DNA of 49,491 nt from CAZPAV01 sp964584755 (lineage in GTDB: Bacteria > Actinomycetota > Acidimicrobiia > Spongiisociales > UBA5794), in contig CAZPAV010000019.1 of assembly GCA_964584755.1 (NCBI GenBank), positions 1-49,491 on the forward strand, in the 5' to 3' direction. The notes beneath the pieces were generated by a model. It did no database searches and was not told the origin of the DNA. It saw only the letters and a list, made by a program, of their open reading frames with translations. Shown piece after piece: positions 41,766-49,491 of this stretch. The translations under genes and the position numbers were made by a program. Positions within the stretch are counted from its first letter, which is position 1, and each line of letters opens with the position of its first letter.

Positions 41766-42946
41766 CCTCCTCGGCTCCCGGTCCGGGACGGGGGAGGAGG
41801 GTCGTCTCCTCCCATCGCCTCACCACCGCGGCGCTGCGCCTCGCCGCGGCGTACGGGGGAGTCGCCATCACCTGGGGATTCGTCGTCGCCATTCGGGGAG
41901 GCTCGTGGTGGGGGCCACTCCACGCCTTCCTCGCCGGAACCGTGCTGCTCGCCATCTCCGGTGCCACCCAGCTCTTCACGGTCACCTGGGCGGCGGCGGT
42001 GCCGCCGACGGCCGGCGTCACCGCGTTCCAGCGGTGGGCGATCGCCCTGGGGGTCGCCGGGATCCTCGTCGGCGTCCCGACCCGCACCGCCGTGCTCGTC
42101 GTGGCCGGTGCGTCGCTCCTCGTCGTCGGCATCGTCCTCCTGGCGTACTCGCTCGTCGGCGCGATACGGCGCAGCCTGCTGCGCCGCTTCGACCTCTCGG
42201 CGAGGTTCTATCTGCTGGCGCTCGGCTGTGGAACGGTCGGGGTGGGCCTCGGCGCGGTCCTCGCCACCGGTCGGGCCGGCACGGGCCTGCTCGCGATACG
42301 TACCGCCCACCTCCATCTCAACCTCGTGGGCCTCGTCGGCTTCACCGTCGTGGGCACCCTCCCCACGTTTCTGCCCACCTTGGCGCGGCATCGCGCCGTC
42401 GGCGGACTCGAGGCCGTCCTGGCCTGGTGGACGGCCCTCCTCGCCCCGGTCGCCTTCCTCGCCGGGATCCTCCTCGGACCGTGGGCCGTCGGCGTCGGCG
42501 CCCTCCTCGCCGCGGGCGCGGCCGGAACCGTGCTCGGCGGCATCCTCCTCCGCCTGGAACGGCGGCCCGCGACGCTCCCGTTCCTCCACGTCGTCGCCGG
42601 CGTCGGGTGGCTCGTCGCCTGGACCGTCCAGGACGGCGTCCGCCTCCTCGGAGGGTCGTTCCCGCCCCCCTTCCCCTCCTGGACCGCCGCGGTGGCGATC
42701 GGTGGAGTGGCCCAGGTGCTCCTCGGCGCCCTCGCCTACCTCGTGCCCGTCCTCCTCGGACCGGGTCCGAACCTCGGACCCAACCTGCGCCGGATGGGCC
42801 GCCGCCGCCCTCTCGCCCTCCTCCTCGCCAACGGTGCGGCGGTCGCCGCCCTCGCCGGCGCCCCCTTCCTCGTCACCGCGGCGGTCGGAGGGTGGGCGAT
42901 CGACTTCGCGGCACGCCTCCTCACCCTCCGACCCCCGTCGCGCTGA
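41762..42946 (+). CDS. NnrS/heme-copper-oxidase-like membrane protein 2
   Basis: A 394-aa protein with about twelve helices. AHLHLNLVGLVGFTVVGTLPTFLPTL (split here: AHLHLNLVGLVG then FTVVGTLPTFLPTL) and a late FLHVVAGVGWLVAW resemble the His-bearing helices of cbb3-type subunit I and NnrS proteins, and LHAFLAGTVLLAISGATQLF adds another. No complete oxidase ligand set is evident, so it is probably not an oxidase. GTG 41762 overlaps the preceding stop, so the two proteins are made together and may form one complex. The divergent Fe-S assembly gene may serve the same process. Confidence 0.7.
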   Translation: MTSSAPGPGRGRRVVSSHRLTTAALRLAAAYGGVAITWGFVVAIRGGSWWGPLHAFLAGTVLLAISGATQLFTVTWAAAVPPTAGVTAFQRWAIALGVAGILVGVPTRTAVLVVAGASLLVVGIVLLAYSLVGAIRRSLLRRFDLSARFYLLALGCGTVGVGLGAVLATGRAGTGLLAIRTAHLHLNLVGLVGFTVVGTLPTFLPTLARHRAVGGLEAVLAWWTALLAPVAFLAGILLGPWAVGVGALLAAGAAGTVLGGILLRLERRPATLPFLHVVAGVGWLVAWTVQDGVRLLGGSFPPPFPSWTAAVAIGGVAQVLLGALAYLVPVLLGPGPNLGPNLRRMGRRRPLALLLANGAAVAALAGAPFLVTAAVGGWAIDFAARLLTLRPPSR

Positions 42947-43021
42947 GCGCCGCGCCGGTCGTGCCGTGAGAACGCGGGGCGGCCTCCGGCCCGGCGGGAT
43001 CACCGAGGCCCGGGGCCGGTC

Positions 43022-43027
43022 TATCCT
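43022..43027 (+). promoter_or_regulatory. -10 box for leaderless purC
   Basis: TATCCT followed by six bases and the GTG start of purC at 43034. Confidence 0.5.
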
Positions 43028-43033
43028 CACGAC

Positions 43034-43924
43034 GTGCGGGCGCTGCAGCACGTCGCGTCGGGGAAGGTCCGGGAGATCTACCGGATCGACGACGAGCGCC
43101 TGCTCATCGTCGCCACGGATCGCATCTCCGCGTTCGACGTGGTCCTCGAGCCCGACATCCCCGACAAGGGGCGGGTCCTCACCGGGCTGTCGCGCCACTG
43201 GTTCGACATCCTCGACACCCCTCACCATCTCCTCTCGACGGAGCCCGCCGACGTCCCCGGCCTCGGCCCCGCGGAGTGTGCCGACCTCGCCGGCCGGATG
43301 ATGCTCGTGCGCCGCGCCGAGGTCGTCCCCATGGAGTGCGTCGTCCGCGGCTACCTCTACGGGTCGGCCTGGCGCGAGTACGCCGCGGGAGGCGGCCCGA
43401 CGACCGAGGGCCTCCCCGGCGGCCTCCGGCAGGGGAGCCGGCTCCCCGAGCCCATCTTCACCCCGGCGACGAAGGCCGCGTCCGGTCACGACGAGAACCT
43501 CACCGCGGCGGAGGCTCGCGCCCTCGTCGGCGACGATCGCTACGAGGAGCTGCGGCGCCGGACCCTCGAGATCTACGAGATCGGCGCGGCGTACGCCGCC
43601 GAGCGGGGGATCTTGCTCGCCGACACCAAGCTCGAGTTCGGGATCGTCGACGGCACGCTCCTCCTCGTGGACGAGGTCCTCACCCCGGACTCGTCGCGCT
43701 ACTGGCCGGCCGAGGCGTGGCGCCCGGGTCGCACCATGCCGTCGTTCGACAAGCAGCCGGTACGGGACTGGCTCGACGCGCAGCCGTGGGACAAGACACC
43801 GCCGGCGCCGCGACTTCCGGCCCAGGTCGTCGCCGACACGCGGCGACGGTACGTCGAGATCTTCGAGCGCCTCACGGGAACGTCCTTCGCGACGTACCTG
43901 AGGACCGCCGGGATCGAGCGATGA
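43034..43924 (+). CDS. purC: SAICAR synthetase
   Basis: A 296-aa ATP-dependent ligase joining CAIR and aspartate. It opens with the usual SGKVREIYRIDDERLLIVATDRISAFD motif (read as ASGKVREIYRI, then LLIVATDRISAFDVVL), then VRGYLYGSAWREY, PIFTPATKA, ADTKLEFGIVDG and DSSRYWP, all intact. The start is GTG 43034, behind a -10 at the leaderless distance. ATGA overlap links it to purS. Of normal length for the longer, eukaryote-like type. Confidence 0.97.
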   Translation: MRALQHVASGKVREIYRIDDERLLIVATDRISAFDVVLEPDIPDKGRVLTGLSRHWFDILDTPHHLLSTEPADVPGLGPAECADLAGRMMLVRRAEVVPMECVVRGYLYGSAWREYAAGGGPTTEGLPGGLRQGSRLPEPIFTPATKAASGHDENLTAAEARALVGDDRYEELRRRTLEIYEIGAAYAAERGILLADTKLEFGIVDGTLLLVDEVLTPDSSRYWPAEAWRPGRTMPSFDKQPVRDWLDAQPWDKTPPAPRLPAQVVADTRRRYVEIFERLTGTSFATYLRTAGIER

Positions 43925-44163
43925 TGCGGTTCCGGGTGCGTATCTGGCGAAGGCCCGGACTCGCCGATCCCGAAGGGTCCACGACCGCCCGGGCCCTGCA
44001 CGACCTGGGGTACCCCGAGGTCCGGGACGTCCGGTTCGGTCGTGACATCGTCGTCGAGCTCGCCGCCACCGACGCGGAGCTCGCCCGGGCACGGGTCGTC
44101 GAGATGTGTGAGCGCCTCCTCGCCAATCCGGTGATCGAGGAGTACACGGTGGAGGACGCGTGA
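43921..44163 (+). CDS. purS: FGAM synthase subunit PurS
   Basis: An 80-aa protein of the normal PurS size. It has the ferredoxin-like pattern of two strands and two helices: RFRVRIWRRPGLADPEG, ALHDLGYPEVRDVRFG, and the end EMCERLLANPVIEEYTVE. It joins PurQ and PurL in the three-part FGAM synthase used by Gram-positive bacteria. ATG 43921 overlaps the purC stop; a second Met follows immediately. Confidence 0.93.
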   Translation: MMRFRVRIWRRPGLADPEGSTTARALHDLGYPEVRDVRFGRDIVVELAATDAELARARVVEMCERLLANPVIEEYTVEDA

Positions 44164-44235
44164 GCCGCGATCGGCGCCGCGAGGTCGACCGCCGCGTCCG
44201 GGCCGTCGCCGGGGCGGGACACGAGAGGTGAACTC

Positions 44236-44946
44236 GTGAGGATCGCCGTCGTCGTCTTCCCCGGAACGAACTGCGAGCACGACGTCGCCCACGCCCTCTC
44301 CCTGCTCGGCGCCGACCCGGAGCTCGTCTGGCACCGCGCCACCGACCTCGGCGGTGCCGCGGGGGTCGTGCTCCCCGGGGGCTTCGCCCACGGCGACTAC
44401 CTACGGACGGGGGCGATCGCACGGTTCTCCCCGGTCATGGAGGAGGTCGGCCGGCTCGCCGGGGTCGGCGTCCCCGTCCTCGGCATCTGCAACGGTTTCC
44501 AGATCCTCTGCGAGGCCGGTCTCCTCCCGGGAGCTCTCGTGGCGAATCGGGACCTGCGCTTCGTCTGCCGCCGGGTGCACGTCCGGGTCGAGTCGACCGC
44601 CGGGGCCCTCACCCGTGAGGCGCGCCTCGGACAGGTGCTCGAGATCCCCCTCAACTCCTACGAGGGCAACTACGTCGCCGACACCGCCACGCTCGACGAG
44701 CTCGACCGCACCGGACGAGTGCTCCTCCGCTACTGCGACGCGGCGGGCCGCGTGACCGAGGACGCGAACCCCAACGGGTCCATGCGGGGCATCGCCGCCG
44801 TCGCCGGGGCCGCGGGGAACGTCGTCGGGATCATGCCGCATCCCGAACGCGCCGCGGAGGCCATCCTCGGCTCCGGTGACGGCGGTGTCCTCATCGCCTC
44901 GTTCCTCCACGCCGCCGCGGCGGCCGCGGCGGCCCCGGCCCACTGA
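44236..44946 (+). CDS. purQ: FGAM synthase glutaminase subunit PurQ
   Basis: A 236-aa class I glutamine amidotransferase that feeds ammonia to PurL. PGTNCEHDV at the N-terminus, nucleophile Cys85 in GICNGFQ, and the His202/Glu204 pair in MPHPER complete the triad. GTG 44236 has GAGAGG 7 nt upstream. It lies 72 bp after purS. An Ala-rich tail of about 12 residues is the only oddity. Confidence 0.96.
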   Translation: MRIAVVVFPGTNCEHDVAHALSLLGADPELVWHRATDLGGAAGVVLPGGFAHGDYLRTGAIARFSPVMEEVGRLAGVGVPVLGICNGFQILCEAGLLPGALVANRDLRFVCRRVHVRVESTAGALTREARLGQVLEIPLNSYEGNYVADTATLDELDRTGRVLLRYCDAAGRVTEDANPNGSMRGIAAVAGAAGNVVGIMPHPERAAEAILGSGDGGVLIASFLHAAAAAAAAPAH

Positions 44947-45020
44947 GTGGCGGATCCTCGCCGACCGCCGATCGGAGACACCACCGGAGTACCGGCGTCT
45001 CCACCCTCCGGCCATCCCGC

Positions 45021-45026
45021 TACCGT
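45021..45026 (+). promoter_or_regulatory. Possible -10 box of purL
   Basis: TACCGT, 8 nt before the purL ATG at 45035, with no ribosome site between them. It may give a separate, nearly leaderless purL message. Confidence 0.35.
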
Positions 45027-45034
45027 CCCCGCCC

Positions 45035-47194
45035 ATGGATGAGCCCCTCCACCGACATCTCGGCATGAGCGACGAGGAGTACGACCGGGTGGTCGAGATC
45101 CTCGGCCGGGTGCCGCGACCCGCCGAGCTGGCGATGTACTCGGTGATGTGGTCGGAGCACTGCTCGTACAAGTCGTCGCGCGCCTGGCTCGGCCGGCTCC
45201 CCACGACGGCACCCTGGGTCGTGGTGGGACCGGGGGAGAACGCCGGAGTGGTCGACATCGGCGACGACTGGCTGGTGGCCCTCCGCATCGAGTCCCACAA
45301 CCATCCGAGCTTCGTGGAGCCCTTCCAGGGCGCCGCCACGGGTGTCGGCGGGATCCTCCGTGACATCTTCACCATGGGGGCGCGACCCATCGCGCTCCTC
45401 GATGCGATCCGTTTCGGACCCCTCGAGGCGCCCCACGATCGCTACCTCTTCGGCGGCGTCGTCTCGGGGATCGCCGCGTACGGCAACGCCGTGGGGGTAC
45501 CCACCCTCGGAGGCGAGCTCGAGTTCGCCGACGCGTACTCCCAGAACCCGCTGGTGAACGTCATGGCGCTCGGACTCGTCCGCCGCGATCGGCTCGTCAC
45601 CCGGGCCGCCGCCGGATCGGGGAACGTCGCCATCCTCCTGGGCTCCTCGACCGGTCGGGACGGGATCGGCGGCGCCTCGATCCTCGCCTCGGCGTCCTTC
45701 GACGACACGTCGGGAGCGAAGCGTCCCTCGGTGCAGATCGGCGACCCGTTCGAGGAGAAGAAGCTCATCGAGGCCTGCCTCGAGCTGTACGAGCGCGACC
45801 TCGTGGTCGCCGTCCAGGATCTCGGTGCCGCTGGTATCTCCTGCGCCACCTCGGAGTGTGCCGCCGCCGGCGGCATGGGCATGACCGTGGACCTCGACGC
45901 GGTCCGGCTGCGGGAGGCCGGGATGAGCCCGGAGGAGATCCTCATGTCCGAGTCGCAGGAGCGCATGCTCGCCGTCGTGCGTCCCGAGGACGTGCCGGCA
46001 GTCCTCGAGGTGGCGCGACGCTGGGAGATCGAGGCCGCCCGGATCGGCACGGTCACGGCCGACCCGGCCCTGCGCATCCTCCACGAGGGTCGGCTCGTCG
46101 CCGAGGTCCCGGCCGCCTCCCTCAGCGAGGACGCCCCCCGGTACCGACGCCCCTCCGCCCCCCCGGCCGACCGGGACCGGCGCTGGGCCGACGCGCCCCG
46201 GCTCCCCGAGCAGGTGGACGTCGGCGCCACGCTGCTCGATCTGCTCGACGACCCCGCGCTCGGCGACCGCTCCTGGATCTTCGAGCAGTACGACCACATG
46301 CTCTTCCTGGGTACGGTCGTCGGGCCCGGGAACGACGGGTCCCTCATCCGGGTGAAGGGCACGAACAAGGGTCTCGCCGTGACGACCGACGGTGACGCGC
46401 ACCGCTGCTCTCTCGACCCCCGTCGTGGTGCGGAGCGCATCGTGTACGAGGCGGCCCTCAACGTGGCGGTGGCCGGCGCCCGCCCCCACGCCGTGGTGGA
46501 CAACCTCAACTTCGGCAACCCGGAGAAGCCCGAGGTGATGTGGCAGTTCGTCGAGACCATCGAGGGCCTCGCCGCGGCGTGCGAGCACCTCGGCGTCCCG
46601 GTCGTGGGCGGGAACGTCTCCTTTTACAACGAGACCGACGGCGTCGACATCCCGCCCACGCCGGTGGTGGGCATGCTCGGGCTCGCCGATCCCCGCCCGG
46701 CGCGACCACCCCGGCTCGACCGGGCCGCCTCGGGAATGGCGGTGTGGCTCGTCGGGCCGGAGCACGGCACGGACTTCGCGGCCTCGGCGTACGCCCGGGT
46801 CGTCCTCGACGCCCACGGGGGTCGTCCCGCCCCCGCCGAGCCGGAGACGGCGCGCCGGGTCGTGACCCACGCGGTGCGTCTCGCCGCCGCGGCACCGGTG
46901 CTCCACGACGTCTCCGCGGGAGGTCTCGTCGTGGCGCTCGCCGAGATCTGCATCCGCTCGGGGGTGGGGGTGACCGTCGCGACCGAGGATTGGCGCCTCC
47001 TCCTCGACGAGTCGCCTCACCGTCTCCTCGTCGTGGCTCCCCCCGAGCTCGACCTCGGCATCGACGACGTGCCGTGGCGACGCCTCGGGACGATGGGAGG
47101 CGACCGCATCGATCTCGGCGGGTGTGGGAGCGTCGCGCTCGCCACGGCGGCCCGCGTCTGGCGGGAGGCGATCCCCCGCCGGGTCGGGACCTGA
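45035..47194 (+). CDS. purL: FGAM synthase large subunit PurL
   Basis: A 719-aa short-type PurL, as expected with separate PurS and PurQ. The catalytic region MWSEHCSYKSSR (about 44-55), ESHNHPSFVEPFQGAATGVGGILRD in two pieces (ESHNHPSFVEP, GAATGVGGILRDIF), QDLGAAGI, ECAAAGGMGM and the second-half GGNVSFYNE and HDVSAGGL motifs are present. It uses ATP and ammonia to make FGAM. ATG 45035 is just before the typical start; a longer in-frame reading upstream is not supported. Confidence 0.97.
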   Translation: MDEPLHRHLGMSDEEYDRVVEILGRVPRPAELAMYSVMWSEHCSYKSSRAWLGRLPTTAPWVVVGPGENAGVVDIGDDWLVALRIESHNHPSFVEPFQGAATGVGGILRDIFTMGARPIALLDAIRFGPLEAPHDRYLFGGVVSGIAAYGNAVGVPTLGGELEFADAYSQNPLVNVMALGLVRRDRLVTRAAAGSGNVAILLGSSTGRDGIGGASILASASFDDTSGAKRPSVQIGDPFEEKKLIEACLELYERDLVVAVQDLGAAGISCATSECAAAGGMGMTVDLDAVRLREAGMSPEEILMSESQERMLAVVRPEDVPAVLEVARRWEIEAARIGTVTADPALRILHEGRLVAEVPAASLSEDAPRYRRPSAPPADRDRRWADAPRLPEQVDVGATLLDLLDDPALGDRSWIFEQYDHMLFLGTVVGPGNDGSLIRVKGTNKGLAVTTDGDAHRCSLDPRRGAERIVYEAALNVAVAGARPHAVVDNLNFGNPEKPEVMWQFVETIEGLAAACEHLGVPVVGGNVSFYNETDGVDIPPTPVVGMLGLADPRPARPPRLDRAASGMAVWLVGPEHGTDFAASAYARVVLDAHGGRPAPAEPETARRVVTHAVRLAAAAPVLHDVSAGGLVVALAEICIRSGVGVTVATEDWRLLLDESPHRLLVVAPPELDLGIDDVPWRRLGTMGGDRIDLGGCGSVALATAARVWREAIPRRVGT

Positions 47195-47286
47195 GACCCG
47201 CCGGAGGGTCGGGGGCCGGCGGGCCACGGCGTACGCGTACGCCGTCCTCCTCCTCGGTTCGAGGCGGGATTGTCGCGACGCGCCGG

Positions 47287-47292
47287 TAGGTT
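47287..47292 (+). promoter_or_regulatory. -10 box of the rhomboid gene
   Basis: TAGGTT, 9 nt before ATG 47302, giving an almost leaderless message. Confidence 0.4.
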
Positions 47293-47301
47293 GCAGCCCA
47301 C

Positions 47302-48144
47302 ATGGACGAGCGTCTCGAGACCTCCGTGCCCGTCTGCTACCGGCACCCGAATCGAGTGACGGGGTTGGCGTGCACCCGCTGCGGCCGACCCATCTGCGTG
47401 GAGTGCAGCCACGACGCCGCGGTGGGGCAGCTCTGCCCCGAGTGTGCCCGGCCGCAGGGCCGTCACCGCGTCGTGTCCGCCCGGCGCGTCTTCGGACGAC
47501 CCACCTTCCAGACGGCTCCGGTGAGCTTCACCCTCCTCGCGGCAACGACGACCGTCTTCCTGCTCGGCACGCTGGCTCCCTCCCTCGGCGACGTCCTCTT
47601 CGGCTGGTTCGCGCAGGCGAACTGGCTCATCGCCGCCGGCGAATGGTGGCGCATCTTCACCGCGGCCCTCCTCCACGGAGGGATCGCCCACATCTTCTTC
47701 AACATGTACGCCCTCTATCTGTTCGGTCCACGCCTCGAGCAGCGGGTGGGGAGCCCGGCGTTCGCCGCGCTGTACGTGGCCGCGGCGGGCGCGGGTGGGG
47801 CCGCCTCCTACGCCTTCGGCCCCCCGCAGCAGGTGAGCATCGGCGCCTCTGGAGCCATCTTCGGGCTCTTCGGCGCGTGGCTGTTCGCGGCCTGGCTCCT
47901 CCGCGAGCACGGAGGACGACGCATGTTCAACGAGCTCGTCATCCTGCTCGTCATCAACCTCGCCCTCCCCCTCCTCATCCCCGGCATCGACTGGCGGGCC
48001 CACGTGGGCGGCCTCCTCGCCGGACTCGCCATCGCCTCCCTCTGGTCGAAGCTCGCCGCGGGCCGGGCGAACGCCGTCGGTCTGCGCAGTGCGATCGCCG
48101 CGGCCGTGGTCGTCCTCGACCTCGTCGTCGTCCTCCTCCGTTGA
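47302..48144 (+). CDS. Rhomboid-family intramembrane serine protease with N-terminal zinc finger
   Basis: A 280-aa protein. Residues 12-48 carry a B-box-like zinc-binding array (Cys12, His15, Cys24, Cys27, Cys32, Cys35, Cys45, Cys48). Six helices follow (about 74-275) with the rhomboid core: EWWRIFTAALLHGGIAHIFFNM (WWRIFTAALLH, then GGIAHIFFNM; 115-135), the catalytic serine Ser183 in GASGAIFG, and His234 in WRAHVGGLLAG. It should cleave membrane proteins inside the bilayer. The zinc-finger/rhomboid layout is common in actinobacteria. ATG 47302 is close to the -10. A strong hairpin follows the stop. Confidence 0.95.
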   Translation: MDERLETSVPVCYRHPNRVTGLACTRCGRPICVECSHDAAVGQLCPECARPQGRHRVVSARRVFGRPTFQTAPVSFTLLAATTTVFLLGTLAPSLGDVLFGWFAQANWLIAAGEWWRIFTAALLHGGIAHIFFNMYALYLFGPRLEQRVGSPAFAALYVAAAGAGGAASYAFGPPQQVSIGASGAIFGLFGAWLFAAWLLREHGGRRMFNELVILLVINLALPLLIPGIDWRAHVGGLLAGLAIASLWSKLAAGRANAVGLRSAIAAAVVVLDLVVVLLR

Positions 48145-48157
48145 TCGGCCGGGCGCG

Positions 48158-48193
48158 GATGCGGGGCCCGGCCGTCCGGCCGGGCCCCGCATC
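48158..48193 (+). terminator. Bidirectional terminator hairpin
   Basis: GATGCGGGGCCCGGCC, loop GTCC, then its exact complement: a perfect 16-bp stem between the convergent rhomboid and binding-protein genes. Confidence 0.8.
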
Positions 48194-48207
48194 CCGTCGT
48201 CACCGTG

Positions 48208-49491
48208 TCACCGCTGGTAGCAGGGCTCGGTGAAGTCGAAGTTCGCCGCGGCGTCCGAGGTGAAGAAGTCCTGGATCATCTTCGACCCGGTCGTCGGGTT
48301 GGCCGTCGACAGCGTCTGGTCGGCACCGCCCGCCGCCTCGTAGAAGGCGAGGTCGGGCTTGAAGACGGCCGTCTTCCGGCCCACGTACTCGTTGGGCGTG
48401 CCCGTGTAGGACGTCGGCGGGGCGAAGCCCTGATAGTCGACGCCACTCAGGCTGTTCGCCGCGGCGATCACGCCCGCCCGGGTGAGGTCCCCGTTGGCGA
48501 TCGCCTGCCGCAGCACCGCCTCCATCGCCATCGAGTACACCCATCCGATGATGAAGTTGTCCGAGGGTCGCCGATCGGGGAAGGCGACCTTCAGCGCGTC
48601 GATCATGGGCTGCATGCCCGGCACGTCGGTCCCCAGCGCCACGAAGTAGCTCGACTGGTAGTAGGCGTCGCTCAGCACCGGTCCCAGCGCCGTGTCGAGG
48701 AGCTGGAAGGTGTACGAGGGGTTCGAGCCCGTCCACTTGCCCCCGTAGCCACCCTGGACCGCGCCGCCGATGATCTCGGCGGTGATCGACGGGCTCACCG
48801 TGAGGAACACCCAGTCCGGGTTCGCGGCGACGATGCCCTGGATGACCGGCGTCTGGTCCTGACCGGGGATGACCGCGGCCTCGCCGTCGTAGACGAGGTC
48901 CATGCCGTAGTACGCGATGGCCTTCTTCACCCCGATGGCGGCGTCCTGCCCGTAGTCACCGGGGAAGGTCGCCAATCCCACCGTCTGCGCCCCCTGGTCG
49001 TGCATGTAGCCGACGAGGTTCATCGCCTCGATGCAGTAGGGGACGAACGTCTCCATGGCGTAGCCGTGATCGAACTCGGGAATCGCCCACCCCGAGTACC
49101 AGGTCAGCGGGATGAAGAGCATCGGCTCGTCGTCCTCGATCATCTTCTGGAGCATCGCCACGGAGGTGGGCGAGCCCGTCGACTGGGCGATGGCGACGAC
49201 CTGATCCCGAATCTTGGCGTACTTCTGCAGATGCTGGTCGACGTTGTAGTTCGTGTCCTCGACGATCGGGTTGACCGTCCAGCCCTCGATCCCGCCGTTG
49301 GCGTTCAGTCGATCCCAGTAGACGAGCTCGGCGTCGGTGATGTCGGTCACCTGCGTCGAGAAGATCCCGGTCAGGTCGGCGAGGATGCCCAGGTTGATCA
49401 CCTTGTTCGCCGCGTCGACCCCGGTGTCCGTCTTGATGGCGGGTGCCGGGGCCTCCGTGGTGGCAGGTGCCGCCGCCGTCGTGCTCGGCGC
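48208..49491 (-). CDS. Branched-chain amino acid ABC transporter binding protein (5' end missing)
   Basis: The frame is open to the edge of the window, so the N-terminus, with its signal peptide or lipobox, is not seen. The visible 427 residues begin in an Ala/Pro/Thr linker and then form a type-I binding fold of the LivK/Peripla_BP_6 kind: INLGILADLTGIFSTQVTD, YWDRLNANGGIEGWTVNPIVEDTNYN (split by a turn), TSVAMLQKMIEDDEPML and TVGLATFPGDYGQDAA. Typical ligands are branched-chain amino acids, amides or urea. An internal GTG at 49401 is not the real start. The partner permease and ATPase genes would lie outside the window. Confidence 0.92.
   Translation of the reverse strand, partial: APSTTAAAPATTEAPAPAIKTDTGVDAANKVINLGILADLTGIFSTQVTDITDAELVYWDRLNANGGIEGWTVNPIVEDTNYNVDQHLQKYAKIRDQVVAIAQSTGSPTSVAMLQKMIEDDEPMLFIPLTWYSGWAIPEFDHGYAMETFVPYCIEAMNLVGYMHDQGAQTVGLATFPGDYGQDAAIGVKKAIAYYGMDLVYDGEAAVIPGQDQTPVIQGIVAANPDWVFLTVSPSITAEIIGGAVQGGYGGKWTGSNPSYTFQLLDTALGPVLSDAYYQSSYFVALGTDVPGMQPMIDALKVAFPDRRPSDNFIIGWVYSMAMEAVLRQAIANGDLTRAGVIAAANSLSGVDYQGFAPPTSYTGTPNEYVGRKTAVFKPDLAFYEAAGGADQTLSTANPTTGSKMIQDFFTSDAAANFDFTEPCYQR

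Noticed and set aside
48158..48193. The 16-bp inverted repeat as an attachment or integration site
   Set aside because: Its place between two convergent stops, with a 4-nt loop, fits a terminator; no integrase or tRNA is near.

Overview
This is a 49.5-kb piece of a very GC-rich (about 70%) bacterial chromosome, tightly packed with housekeeping and envelope genes. Many genes start with GTG. Neighbouring genes often share ATGA or GTGA stop/start overlaps. The -10 boxes are TANNNT, and several lie only 6-9 nt before the start codon, which suggests leaderless mRNAs. Together with a separate PurS, PadR/HAAS genes, a DUF427 gene and Thr/Pro-rich secreted proteins, this points to an actinobacterium, perhaps Acidimicrobiia. 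That placement is an inference. I see no phage, transposon, CRISPR, rRNA or tRNA, and no gene-free stretch longer than about 300 bp.

Layout. 1-2.4 kb: an operon with the end of an upstream gene, two small membrane-anchored proteins, ApbE and a bis-His heme membrane protein. 2.6-7.2 kb: a two-component system (OmpR-type regulator and HAMP sensor kinase) flanked by secreted proteins; two of these share a beta-strand-rich repeat unit, and each has a triple 11-bp direct repeat upstream at the same distance from a -10-like hexamer. 7.2-12.4 kb: a fused E1 alpha/beta 2-oxoacid dehydrogenase, a HisC-type aminotransferase, two small proteins and a SpoU RNA methylase. 12.6-19.4 kb: ClpB, a multi-TM sensor kinase behind an alpha-oxoamine synthase, and a lipoprotein that looks like a protease with a lost active site. 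19.5-21.6 kb: PadR, a HAAS-NfeD fusion and an SPFH protein. 21.6-26.1 kb: acetyl-CoA synthetase, Lgt and an M20 amidohydrolase. 26.1-31.5 kb: a complete polar amino acid ABC transporter with oversized permeases. 31.7-47.2 kb: YjbQ and two purine clusters (purA-D-E-B and purC-S-Q-L), separated by a metallo-beta-lactamase-fold protein, membrane proteins, a beta-propeller lipoprotein, a DUF59 protein and two NnrS-like proteins. 47.3 kb to the end: a zinc-finger rhomboid protease and the 3' part of a branched-chain amino acid binding protein gene.

How the genes fit together. The two purine clusters supply eight enzymes or subunits of de novo IMP/AMP synthesis; purF, purM, purN, purH and purK are not in the window. 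The 2.6-7.2 kb locus looks like an envelope-sensing regulon in which the kinase/regulator pair controls itself and two secreted repeat proteins. The most interesting features are this operator pair and repeat family, the HAAS-NfeD fusion beside the SPFH gene, the alpha-oxoamine synthase/multi-TM kinase pair, and the degenerate zincin-like lipoprotein.
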